The position numbers and the translations under genes were made by a program. Below are positions 26,508 to 34,757 of a stretch of 64,000 bases of DNA, in pieces. A model generated the notes under the pieces. That model made no database searches. It was not told the DNA's origin and saw only the letters and a list, made by a program, of their open reading frames with translations. Where the stretch lies: contig NZ_OY821667.1 of NCBI RefSeq assembly GCF_963682185.1, forward strand, positions 4,849,501-4,913,500. The letters are read 5' to 3'. The stretch's first letter is position 1. Each line of letters begins with the position of its first letter. This DNA is from an uncultured Cohaesibacter sp. Its GTDB lineage: Bacteria; Pseudomonadota; Alphaproteobacteria; Rhizobiales; Cohaesibacteraceae.

Positions 26508-28076
26508 ATGAACACGATTGCTGCCTCACCCATGCAACCTGACATGCAAGAGATGATCGCGCGTTATCCGGCGGTCTTCAAACCGAGTTTTTTCAAGCGG
26601 TTCCGTGGTCTGATCATTTTTATCGCCGTGATCATCTATGCCTTTGTCGGCTCCAGCTTTCTGCATATCGGCAAGGTGATTTCCAACGGCAACTGGGATA
26701 TCGCCGGTGCTTATCTGGCCGACTGGATCTCTTATGAAGCCAGGCCTGATATCAAGTTCGAAAGTGACTATCTCAGTATCGAATTTCCGCGTTTCTCCGC
26801 TCTAGGCAAGGATCCGCATCCTGACTGGATCGTCGAGTCCCAAGAAACTAAGGAGATCATGCCCGAGGTGGAACAGTATGAATCCGCCGCTCCCGCGCAG
26901 GCTTTCTCCTTTATGGCACCAGATGCACCAACGGCGGAAAAGCCCGCCGAGCCAGCCAAGCCAGCGTCAAGTTTCAGCTTCATGGCTGCGGATGCCCCCA
27001 CAGCAGAGAACCCATCTGATGTCGGTGGAGCCCGTGAAGAGGCCAAGGCCGAAATCAAGACAGTGACCACCAAGGCCGAGGTCTCCATCGGCCCGGCCCA
27101 TGTCACTGTCATACCGGGCTTGGTGACCATCACCAAGGGTGATGAGACGTTGGTCATCGATGTGGAGCGGGACAAGGCTGTTCATCCGCGCGGCCAATTG
27201 CCCAGCTGGGCCCAGCAGAAATATGAAAATGAAAAGGTCGTCGCCCGTTTCGGTTTTGATGGTCGTGTCGAAGTGCAGGACTATAAGGTCAAGGTGCATC
27301 ACCGCTTTCTGGGGTGGGAGAATTTCATCTTCGATACCAATTCGCCCTTCTGGAACAAGAGTGCGGGGGAGGTGTTCAGCCTGATACTATCCGGCGACCG
27401 GATCGACCCGGAGCAATCCAACTTCATGCTGGCTATCGACAATATCCTCAATAATGGCGAGTGGCAGCATGGGGATGTCTGGCTCAAACTGATGCAGACC
27501 ATAGTCATGGCCTTTGTCGGTACGCTCTTTGCTTCCATCATTGCCTTTCCCCTGTCGTTTCTTGCGGCTAGAAATGTCACGCCGAACCGCTTTCTCAATC
27601 AGCTCATCAAGCGCTTTTTCGACTTCCAGCGCTCGGTTGATATGCTCATCTGGGCTTTGTTCTTCACCCGCGCCTTCGGTCCGGGGCCGCTGGCTGGCAT
27701 CTCGGCAATCTTCTTTACCGACACCGGCACCTTAGGCAAACTGAACGCAGAAACTCTCGAGAATATCGACGACAAGCAGCGCGAGGGGATCAAGTCGCTT
27801 GGAGCCAGCCCGGTTCTGGTGCAGCGTTATGGTGTTGTGCCGCAGGTGCTGCCGGTGTTCCTGTCCCAGTCGCTCTATTTCTGGGAATCAAACACCCGCT
27901 CGGCCACGATCATCGGCGCGGTCGGCGCAGGTGGCATCGGCCTCAAGCTTTGGGAGGCCATGCGCACCAATCAGGATTGGGAGAATGTGTTTTACATGGT
28001 CATTCTCATTCTGATCGTGGTCTATGTGTTCGATACCATATCCAACAAGCTGCGCACTAAGCTGACGAAGGGCTAG
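26508..28076 (+). CDS. phnE: Phosphonate ABC transporter permease PhnE (second copy, enlarged)
   Basis: Second permease, 522 residues, far longer than the usual 260-300. After a first membrane segment (about 33-52) there is a predicted periplasmic region of over 250 residues, in the middle of which a proline/alanine-rich stretch carries a near-repeat: FSFMAPDAPTAEKP and FSFMAADAPTAENP (about residues 129-166). The membrane core resumes near MQTIVMAFVGTLFAS and contains the coupling loop KQREGIKSLGASPVLVQRYG and the PhnE-type IIGAVGAGGIGLKLWEAMR. The permease core is intact, so transport is likely; the insert is an oddity. Confidence 0.9.
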   Translation: MNTIAASPMQPDMQEMIARYPAVFKPSFFKRFRGLIIFIAVIIYAFVGSSFLHIGKVISNGNWDIAGAYLADWISYEARPDIKFESDYLSIEFPRFSALGKDPHPDWIVESQETKEIMPEVEQYESAAPAQAFSFMAPDAPTAEKPAEPAKPASSFSFMAADAPTAENPSDVGGAREEAKAEIKTVTTKAEVSIGPAHVTVIPGLVTITKGDETLVIDVERDKAVHPRGQLPSWAQQKYENEKVVARFGFDGRVEVQDYKVKVHHRFLGWENFIFDTNSPFWNKSAGEVFSLILSGDRIDPEQSNFMLAIDNILNNGEWQHGDVWLKLMQTIVMAFVGTLFASIIAFPLSFLAARNVTPNRFLNQLIKRFFDFQRSVDMLIWALFFTRAFGPGPLAGISAIFFTDTGTLGKLNAETLENIDDKQREGIKSLGASPVLVQRYGVVPQVLPVFLSQSLYFWESNTRSATIIGAVGAGGIGLKLWEAMRTNQDWENVFYMVILILIVVYVFDTISNKLRTKLTKG

Positions 28077-28194
28077 TCCGGCCTCTTCATCACCCGCAAG
28101 CAAACAACAGGCGATTGGGGCAATCGGAAAATCGCCCCAATCGGCCTTCAGAGTCTCTTCTCTGATCCAATACCCACCTTAAGGAAGATGTCCC

Positions 28195-28884
28195 GTGCCA
28201 CGCTATGCCATATTTTTTGTTCCCCTCGCAGAAGATCCTCTCAACAGCGCAGCCGCCGAATGGCTGGGCAGGGATGTGTTCACCGGTGCGAGCGTGGTGC
28301 GCCCTTCGCTGGTGGATGGCATAGACCTTGAGCAATTCGACGCACTGACCGCATCGGCCCGGCGTTACGGCTTCCATGGCACGCTCAAGGCTCCGTTCGC
28401 GCTGGCCGAGGGCAAAAGCATCGAAGAGCTGGAAACAGCGTTGGAGGCCTATTGCAAGACACTGAAGCCCTTCACCTTACCCAGATTTGAAGTTGGCCAA
28501 CTGGGGGCTTTCTTTGCCCTGCGCCCCAGTGAGCCTTCCGAGCAGCTCAAGAGTCTTGCCTCCAACCTAGTGCAGGATTTTGACGCCTTTCGTGCACCTC
28601 TTGAAGAAAAAGATATTGCCCGCCGCAATCCCGACAATCTGACAAAAAGTCAGCGCGATAATCTGTTTTCATGGGGTTACCCCTACATATTCGATGATTT
28701 CCGCTTTCACATGACCCTCACCAATCCTGTGCCCGATGCCCTTGCGCCCGCATTCCACTCTGCGCTCGTGGCGCATTTTGCCTCCCATATCGAAGAGCCA
28801 AGGGAAGTGCTCTCGCTGGCACTGTATGAAGAACCGGAGCAGGGCGGCTTCTTCACGGTTCGACGACAAATACGGATTGGCTAG
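28195..28884 (+). CDS. DUF1045 phosphonate-metabolism protein (2H phosphoesterase-like)
   Basis: A 229-residue protein found in C-P lyase clusters in place of, or with, PhnP. Two His-x-Thr-Leu motifs, His61 (FHGTLKAPF) and His172 (FHMTLTNPV), are spaced as in 2H phosphoesterases, suggesting hydrolysis of a cyclic ribose phosphate intermediate (the product of the PhnJ reaction is a 1,2-cyclic phosphate). That function is inferred. It starts with GTG preceded by AAGGAAG. No phnP is visible nearby, which supports the idea. Confidence 0.85.
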   Translation: MPRYAIFFVPLAEDPLNSAAAEWLGRDVFTGASVVRPSLVDGIDLEQFDALTASARRYGFHGTLKAPFALAEGKSIEELETALEAYCKTLKPFTLPRFEVGQLGAFFALRPSEPSEQLKSLASNLVQDFDAFRAPLEEKDIARRNPDNLTKSQRDNLFSWGYPYIFDDFRFHMTLTNPVPDALAPAFHSALVAHFASHIEEPREVLSLALYEEPEQGGFFTVRRQIRIG

Positions 28885-28920
28885 ATCCGCCGCAGGTTTG
28901 CTGCCAAAGGAATTTTGCAA

Positions 28921-30075
28921 ATGAAGAACGAATTGCTTTTGAAGAATGCCACGATCGTCATGCGCGACGAGATCGTTAAAGGGTCCGTATATGTCAAGGA
29001 AGGCATGATTGATGATATCGCCGAAGGAGCGCTGAGCGCTGCTCTGGACAAGACCGCAGAAGATCTGGAAGGCGACTTTCTGCTGCCCGGTTTCGTCGAA
29101 TTGCATACGGATCACGTCGAGGGCCATTATGCCCCACGCCCGAAAGTGCGCTGGAGTGCCATGGCGGCCGTGCTCTCTCATGATGCGCAAATCGCAACAT
29201 CCGGGATCACCACGGTGTTTGATGCCTTGCGCGTTGGCATCGATCATGATGCTGATCTTTCCTATGACGACATGAAGACCATGGCTGATGCCTTTCAGCG
29301 TGGCGTGGAAGAAGACACCTTGAGGGCGGACCACTTTATCCATCTGCGCTGTGAAGTCTCTGCCGATGATTGCCTGACCGCCTTCCACCAGTTTGACAAA
29401 TATGACCTGATCAAGCTGGTCTCCGTTATGGATCATGCCCCCGGTCAACGCCAGTTTGTCGATATCGAGCAATATGCCGTCTATTACAAAGGCAAACTGA
29501 AGATGTCCGATCAGGACTTTCGAGAGATGTGCGAACGGCGTCTGGCTGCTTCCAAGCGCAATTCTGATCGCCATCGCACGGAAATCGCCGATATTTGTCG
29601 TGAGCGCGGCGTTATTCTGGCCTCCCATGATGATGCAACCATCGCACATGTGGAAGAGTCTGTGCGCCATGATGTGCATGTGGCGGAGTTCCCCACCACG
29701 ATTGAGGCCGCCAAGGCTTCCCATCAAGCCGGGCTTGCCGTATTGATGGGCGCGCCCAATATCGTGCGTGGCGGCTCTCATTCGGGAAACATCGCTGCAA
29801 GCGATCTGGTTGATCTGGGGGTGCTCGATATTCTGTCTTCGGACTATATTCCGTTCTCACTGGTGCAGGCTGTGTTCCGTTTGGCCGATCAGGACAAGAA
29901 GCTGAGCCTGCCCGAGGCAGTCCGTCTTATCTCCGATACGCCCGCCAAGGCTGTGGGGCTCGATGATCGCGGGGCACTTGAAGTTGGCAAGAGGGCCGAT
30001 ATGGTGCGCGTGAAAAAGTCGCGAAACACGCCTGTCATCCGCCAGGTCTGGCGCACGGGATTAAGAGTTGCCTGA
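28921..30075 (+). CDS. phnM: Ribose 1-methylphosphonate 5-triphosphate diphosphatase PhnM
   Basis: Amidohydrolase-superfamily enzyme that removes pyrophosphate from the ribose phosphonate triphosphate made by PhnGHIL, preparing the PhnJ substrate. Visible metal-site features: ELHTDHVEGHYAPRP near residue 60, the SHDDA motif (ILASHDDATIAHV, about 240) and LSSDYIPFSL near the end. The start is the ATG with AAAGGAATT upstream; a TTG six bases earlier is also open. 384 residues. Followed by phnN after 38 bases. Confidence 0.94.
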   Translation: MKNELLLKNATIVMRDEIVKGSVYVKEGMIDDIAEGALSAALDKTAEDLEGDFLLPGFVELHTDHVEGHYAPRPKVRWSAMAAVLSHDAQIATSGITTVFDALRVGIDHDADLSYDDMKTMADAFQRGVEEDTLRADHFIHLRCEVSADDCLTAFHQFDKYDLIKLVSVMDHAPGQRQFVDIEQYAVYYKGKLKMSDQDFREMCERRLAASKRNSDRHRTEIADICRERGVILASHDDATIAHVEESVRHDVHVAEFPTTIEAAKASHQAGLAVLMGAPNIVRGGSHSGNIAASDLVDLGVLDILSSDYIPFSLVQAVFRLADQDKKLSLPEAVRLISDTPAKAVGLDDRGALEVGKRADMVRVKKSRNTPVIRQVWRTGLRVA

Positions 30076-30113
30076 GCGAAATATGGTCAGCGAGACGAAT
30101 AAGACATGGGGGA

Positions 30114-30728
30114 GTGGCAATGGTGATCCAAGATAGCAAAAAGGTGACCACTCATTCTGCTGGCGCTCTCGTTCTGCTCGTTGGCCCGAGTGGCTCGGGC
30201 AAGGACAGCCTTCTGGCCTATGCGCGCGAAAAGCTTCTGGATGATCCCCGTATTCTCTTTGTACGACGTTGCATCACCCGTAAGGATGGAGATCCAAGCG
30301 AAGATCACGAGAGCATGAGTGTAGCCGAATTTCAAAAGGCCGAATTGCAGGGGCGCTTTGTGATCTCGTGGGGTGCGCATGGTCTCTATTATGGCCTGCC
30401 AGTCGCGTTGCTCGACCATATGGCTGCTGGTGGCGTTGCCATCGCCAATGGATCTCGCAAAACCATCCCGATCTTGAAAGAGCAATTCCCACAGCTAAGG
30501 GTAATCAACCTTACCGTTGAGCCTGCAATCCTTGCCCTGCGGCTTGCGCAACGGGGTCGGGAGAGTGCTGAAGAAATTGAAAGAAGGCTGGCTCGAACAG
30601 CAGAGCTAGCCAATGATCCGCTCTTTGGTGACGAGACCATGCATCTGGATAATTCCGGTCCATTGGACGTTGCTGGTGATGCTTTTGTTGCGATGATCAA
30701 GCGTTACGCCGATGAGCCGTGCGCCTAA
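30114..30728 (+). CDS. phnN: Ribose 1,5-bisphosphate phosphokinase PhnN
   Basis: Guanylate-kinase-like enzyme converting ribose 1,5-bisphosphate to PRPP at the end of the phosphonate pathway. P-loop GPSGSGKDSLL near residue 23, then VRRCITRKDGDPSEDHESM and WGAHGLYYGLP, both typical of PhnN. Starts at GTG (GGGGGA upstream); the ATG two codons later may serve instead. Its last four bases overlap the end of the convergent gene. Confidence 0.93.
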   Translation: MAMVIQDSKKVTTHSAGALVLLVGPSGSGKDSLLAYAREKLLDDPRILFVRRCITRKDGDPSEDHESMSVAEFQKAELQGRFVISWGAHGLYYGLPVALLDHMAAGGVAIANGSRKTIPILKEQFPQLRVINLTVEPAILALRLAQRGRESAEEIERRLARTAELANDPLFGDETMHLDNSGPLDVAGDAFVAMIKRYADEPCA

Positions 30729-31489
30729 TCCTTCCCTTGCATGAAGTGTTGGGGGAGAGGCGGGGGCGAAAAACGCCGACTTATCGCTTCTTTTATTGTT
30801 TCTGCATTGTCGAGCGCGCGCAGCATGATCATGATAGGGCCCATGGGACGATCACTGTCTAGTCTGTTCTTTTGTTCAAACCGCAGTTCCAGATCATGCA
30901 CCAAGCCGTTGGGCTTGAGCGATGCGCGAGACAGCCAGTAGTCATCCTTTTTCACCAGAAGCCTCTCCGTTCCTCCGGGCAGAACAATGAGCTTCTTGTC
31001 CGTCAGAACATACCGAACCTGTCTGGCGGTAAAAGGTGGCGCTTTCAAATTGTAATAGCTGCGTGTCAGATGGAGCCATGCATAACCGGTTATCCAGAAT
31101 GCAATCGCCATGATGGCTATGGCAATCGGACGATCGGGTGACCCATCTTTCAGGAATGGATGGTATACAATAATTAAAATTGAACCGACGCTTGTAAAGA
31201 ATGTGATCGTCAGCATCAAACGGAACCACAATCTGTCGTGATGCGGGCGCTCCGCAAGATCCCAATTGGGCGATGCGTGCCATTCGATGCGATCATCCCC
31301 AATCAGTGATCCGGCAATCGGATCACCTGTTGACAGTTCATTCGTACTTATACTTGCTTGGTCAGGCAAATTGACAAGTCCTGCGGTCACCAGAAATTGA
31401 AAATACCAATAGACAAAATTCCTGCGCTTCTGATCGGGCAGAAAATGTGAATCATAGTCCATCACTCTGAATTCGCTCGAAAATATCAT
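30725..31489 (-). CDS. Membrane protein with bacterial PH-like domain
   Basis: A 254-residue hypothetical. Two hydrophobic segments at about 88-108 and 121-142 are followed by ARQVRYVLTDKKLIVLPGG, the usual opening of bacterial PH (DUF304/YdbS-like) domains, which continues through the C-terminal half. No function known. The N-terminal 75 residues look soluble and are unrecognised. It is convergent with and overlaps phnN by four bases. Confidence 0.7.
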   Translation of the reverse strand: MIFSSEFRVMDYDSHFLPDQKRRNFVYWYFQFLVTAGLVNLPDQASISTNELSTGDPIAGSLIGDDRIEWHASPNWDLAERPHHDRLWFRLMLTITFFTSVGSILIIVYHPFLKDGSPDRPIAIAIMAIAFWITGYAWLHLTRSYYNLKAPPFTARQVRYVLTDKKLIVLPGGTERLLVKKDDYWLSRASLKPNGLVHDLELRFEQKNRLDSDRPMGPIMIMLRALDNAETIKEAISRRFSPPPLPQHFMQGKD

Positions 31490-31701
31490 TTTTGTGCGAA
31501 CAAGACTACAATATGATGTAATTAATGCTAATATTCATATTTAATATTCAGAAATAAATTAAAGGTGATCTCGGTTCCATTCTGTTTCTTAGTGAGACGT
31601 TGCCTATTCGAGGGCCGTTGTAGCAAAAAGCCACGAACAAAAAGCCCCGAAGCAAAGGTGCAACGGGGCTATCGGTTTACACATATCTGTAGGAGAGGGA
31701 A
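31490..31701 (-). other. AT-rich intergenic region with terminator
   Basis: No gene seen. It holds the promoter of the PH-domain gene and, at 31643-31670, a minus-strand terminator: AGCCCCG and CGGGGCT arms followed on the minus strand by a TTTTT run, placed just beyond the SDR stop. Confidence 0.7.
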
Positions 31702-32472
31702 CTAAATCCCCTTGATCATGCCGCCATCAACGCGGAGCATGGAGCCGGTAACAAAGCTTGCCTGCTCAGAGCAAAGGAAGGTAACCACAGCGCCGAATTC
31801 TTCCGGTTTGCCATAGCGGCCAGCCGGAATTGTCGCACGGGAGGCTTCCTTGACAGCTTCCACATCCTGTCCGGATTTCTTTGCCTTGCCAGCATCAAGC
31901 TCCGCCAGACGGTCGGTAGCGATGCGGCCCGGAAGAACCATGTTGACAGTGATGCCTGATGGAGCCACTTCGCTGGCCAAGGTCTTGGACCAGCCTGCAA
32001 TGGCACCACGGACACCGTTTGAAAGGGCAAGGTTCGGAATCGGATTGACGATACCGGACGAGCCGACTGTCACCACGCGGCCCCAGCCTTTTGCACTCAT
32101 GGCTTCCAGCGCCTTATCTGTGATGGCGAACATCGGTGTCGCCATGGCGTTGAAGGCAGCCTGCCATGATGCCGTGCTCTGCCCCTTGGCAGGACCAGCA
32201 GCCGGGCCGCCACAGTTGTTGACCAGAATGTCGACTGGGTCTTTATCCAGCAGTGTAATGATGGCCGCGACAGAGGCTTCATCCGTCATGTCGAGCGTAA
32301 CCGTGCTCACCTTGTCCTTGAGCGTGTCAGGCAGGCCCTTTGGCAAAGCGCCAGAGCGAGAGGCTGCAATGACATCCGCGCCTTCTTCTGCCAGCAAAAT
32401 GGCAGAGGCGGCACCCAAGCCGCGGCTTGCGCCCAATACGAGTGCACGTTTTCCTTTAAGACCGAAATCCAT
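31702..32472 (-). CDS. Short-chain dehydrogenase lacking the Tyr-x3-Lys pair
   Basis: Rossmann-fold SDR of 256 residues: cofactor motif GASRGLGA (14-21) and NNCGG (about 89-93), Ser in VGSSG. Where the catalytic Tyr-x3-Lys should stand the sequence reads ALSNGVRGAIAG, so Tyr and Lys are replaced (Leu/Arg). Such non-canonical SDRs form a known subgroup and may still bind NAD(P). It directly follows, and touches, the DHDPS-family gene; the two form an operon. Substrate unknown. Confidence 0.88.
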   Translation of the reverse strand: MDFGLKGKRALVLGASRGLGAASAILLAEEGADVIAASRSGALPKGLPDTLKDKVSTVTLDMTDEASVAAIITLLDKDPVDILVNNCGGPAAGPAKGQSTASWQAAFNAMATPMFAITDKALEAMSAKGWGRVVTVGSSGIVNPIPNLALSNGVRGAIAGWSKTLASEVAPSGITVNMVLPGRIATDRLAELDAGKAKKSGQDVEAVKEASRATIPAGRYGKPEEFGAVVTFLCSEQASFVTGSMLRVDGGMIKGI

Positions 32473-33398
32473 CAGCCAAGCTCCTTCAATTTCTTTTCCT
32501 GCCGAGCGACCATACGATCCACCTCGGCATTTGCGGCTGCAGTCAAGCCCTTGCCCGGTTTGCGCATGGCTTCCGAAGCAATGACACCGCGTTTTTGCAA
32601 TATATACTTACGGACAGCAAGGCCAAGGCCCGGCTGTTGTTCATAGCATATCAAAGGCAGATAAGCTTCATATACGTCTAACGCACGATCCATATCGCCT
32701 TTTTCCGCAAAGGCAACCACATCACGCAGCATTTCGATATAGGCAAAGCCCGTCATTGCGCCGTCCGCGCCCCGTTCCATGGACTCTGGCAGGAACAATG
32801 CACCATTGCCGCAGAGAATGGAAATAGGCCGACGACCAGCCTTTTCGGCTTCGCGCAGGGTGGTGATTTTCTCCAGCCCCGGCCAATCCTCATGCTTGAG
32901 CATGACGATTTGATCATTCTGTTCGATGATGGTGCCGAGCGTATCAAGGGAGAAGTTGACACCGGTCGTCAGCGGGAAGTCCTGAAGCACAACTGGTACA
33001 CCAGCACCAGCCGCCTCACAGGCATTGCCATAATAGGCAATAATCTGCTCGTTGGTTTTCAAGTTGCTTGGTGGGGCGATCATGACACCCGCAGCACCTA
33101 GATCCATGGCCTTCTTGGAAAGCTCGGAAATAGCCGCAAGACCGGGGGCGGAAACACCAACCACAATGGGCGCGCCATTGGCGCGTTTGATCACGCGTTC
33201 GGCGATGGTTACCGCTTCAGCCTGGGTCATTTTGGGGGCTTCTCCCATCATGCCCAGCACGGTGATGCCAGTTGAGCCCTTTTCAAGGTAAAAGTCCGTT
33301 GCGCGATCCAGACTATCGAAGTCGATGGCGCCCTGATCATCGAATGGAGTCACCGAAATGGCGAACACACCCTTGGTGTCACTGGTAAGAAGCGTCAT
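32472..33398 (-). CDS. DHDPS-family aldolase/lyase
   Basis: TIM-barrel pyruvate-type aldolase of 308 residues, with Schiff-base Lys168 in VMLKHEDWPG and GMMGEAP (49-55) in the usual GTTGE position. The catalytic tyrosine of true DapA (Y-x-x-P) is replaced by Gln139 in VVLQDFP, so this is probably not lysine-pathway dihydrodipicolinate synthase but a catabolic relative. It heads a two-gene operon with the SDR, opposite a GntR/FCD regulator. Confidence 0.88.
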   Translation of the reverse strand: MTLLTSDTKGVFAISVTPFDDQGAIDFDSLDRATDFYLEKGSTGITVLGMMGEAPKMTQAEAVTIAERVIKRANGAPIVVGVSAPGLAAISELSKKAMDLGAAGVMIAPPSNLKTNEQIIAYYGNACEAAGAGVPVVLQDFPLTTGVNFSLDTLGTIIEQNDQIVMLKHEDWPGLEKITTLREAEKAGRRPISILCGNGALFLPESMERGADGAMTGFAYIEMLRDVVAFAEKGDMDRALDVYEAYLPLICYEQQPGLGLAVRKYILQKRGVIASEAMRKPGKGLTAAANAEVDRMVARQEKKLKELG

Positions 33399-33440
33399 GT
33401 TTCTTCCTTTTTAATCGTTGCTAACATGGACTTTACGGAA

Positions 33441-33450
33441 TGGTATACCA
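33441..33450. promoter_or_regulatory. Candidate GntR operator before DHDPS-SDR operon
   Basis: Perfect palindrome TGGTATACCA, 42 bases upstream of the DHDPS-family start. FCD-type GntR regulators bind short palindromes of this TGGTnnACCA kind. The same core recurs upstream of pxpA. Confidence 0.6.
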
Positions 33451-33616
33451 AAGGTCAACCAAATGAATTCATGTTGTCTTTCAATATAATACATGCAGAA
33501 TTTTCTATTATTTGAATTGTAAGGATGGGATGAGTATATGAAGAACAGTATAGGCTCAACCTTGCCGATAAACGGCATCTGGGCGTGACTTGTGGTGCTA
33601 GAAGAGCGAGAACGGC

Positions 33617-34276
33617 ATGCTGATCGAGACCAGTAAGCGACTGGCCCAACAGGCTTATGAAAAAATTCTGGAACTCATTCTCTCAGGAGAAGCCGAGCCG
33701 GGGGAAATGTTGACCGAGCGTCGGCTTGCCGAAACGCTGGACATGTCGCGCACCCCCATCCGGGATGCTCTGTTGATGCTTGAAAGTGAAGGCCTTTTAA
33801 AGCGGCATGGCAGTCGAGGACTTCAGGTCAAGCAGATGCGCATCGAGGATTATATGGACGTGCTCCAGATCCGCTTGCTGCTTGAGCCGGAAGCGGCGCG
33901 TCTTGCTGCCGGACATCTGTCTGCGGAGACGATTTCTGACCTGCGCAAGCGCTTACATGATCTGATCGAAAATGCAGAAAAAGGTGCCGCGCGTCCTGAG
34001 CGTGAGGCAGTTCGCGCGGTTGACGATGGTCTGCATGGAGCGATCGCCGACAAAGCCGGAAATGCCCATCTTGCTCAAATCATCCATTCTCTCAGACGTC
34101 AAACCCAGATTTTCGACCTGCGCAGCATCCCTGAACGCCTGACATCGACCTGTCAGGAGCATTTGGCCCTCATAGATCTTTTGGAACAAGGGAAAGGGGA
34201 GGAAGCGGCTGACGCGATGCGCGAGCATCTCGCTAACGTTCGCGCAAGTATTATAATGAGACTTACACCGCAATGA
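33617..34276 (+). CDS. GntR-family (FCD) transcriptional regulator
   Basis: Regulator of 219 residues: winged helix at about 8-75 (MLTERRLAETLDMSRTPIRDALLMLESEGLL) and an all-helical FCD ligand domain at about 85-210, with the metal-site style residues in DDGLHGAIADKAGN. Divergent from the DHDPS-SDR operon across a 218-base region containing the TGGTATACCA palindrome, so it probably controls that operon and perhaps pxpA downstream. Confidence 0.9.
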   Translation: MLIETSKRLAQQAYEKILELILSGEAEPGEMLTERRLAETLDMSRTPIRDALLMLESEGLLKRHGSRGLQVKQMRIEDYMDVLQIRLLLEPEAARLAAGHLSAETISDLRKRLHDLIENAEKGAARPEREAVRAVDDGLHGAIADKAGNAHLAQIIHSLRRQTQIFDLRSIPERLTSTCQEHLALIDLLEQGKGEEAADAMREHLANVRASIIMRLTPQ

Positions 34277-34512
34277 CATCGTAGCCGGAAACGGTTTCCT
34301 TTCGGCTAAAACAGTTGGGATGATCTTCATCCGCAACGACCATGGCAGCCATAATTCCGAAGGGCATATGGAAATGGATGATTTCTCTTTGGCGCCCAAC
34401 CTGCTGTCCGCATTTTGCCTGTGCGAGCTGTTGAAGGAGTGCTAACAGCGGTGAATGCCGACCTTAAGCTAGAATGCGCGCTGCATTGCGCCTTCTGATG
34501 ACGACATAAAAA

Positions 34513-34548
34513 AGCACCCGGCATCATGCTATGAATGATCCGAGTGCT
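34513..34548 (-). terminator. Minus-strand intrinsic terminator without an obvious gene
   Basis: Arms AGCACCCGG (34513-34521) and CCGAGTGCT (34540-34548), with an inner ATCAT/ATGAT stem, form a long hairpin; on the minus strand it is followed by TTTTTT. No minus-strand gene ends here; see the small-RNA candidate in the findings. In the plus direction no T-run follows. Confidence 0.6.
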
Positions 34549-34592
34549 GAAGGTGGGATAAACTGCCCAAGGGCAGTCACATCTTGTCAAGA

Positions 34593-34602
34593 TGGTATAC
34601 CG
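34593..34602. promoter_or_regulatory. Second TGGTATACC element, before pxpA
   Basis: TGGTATACCG matches the palindrome upstream of the DHDPS operon in nine of ten bases. It lies 156 bases before the chosen pxpA start, where an operator for the neighbouring GntR regulator would be expected. A short palindrome ATCTTGTCAAGAT overlaps its left edge (34582-34594). Confidence 0.5.
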
Positions 34603-34757
34603 CCTGTATGCATTGATGTAGGTATAAAATCAAGTGTTTCTTGTGCTTGTTATTGTGGATTGAACTGCCTGCTGGGCTCCAATGGAAAAGGAGCATCAAT
34701 TTGATGAGGGTAGGTCTTTGCGATATCAGGAAACGCTATAAAGAAAGGGTTGCTGAC

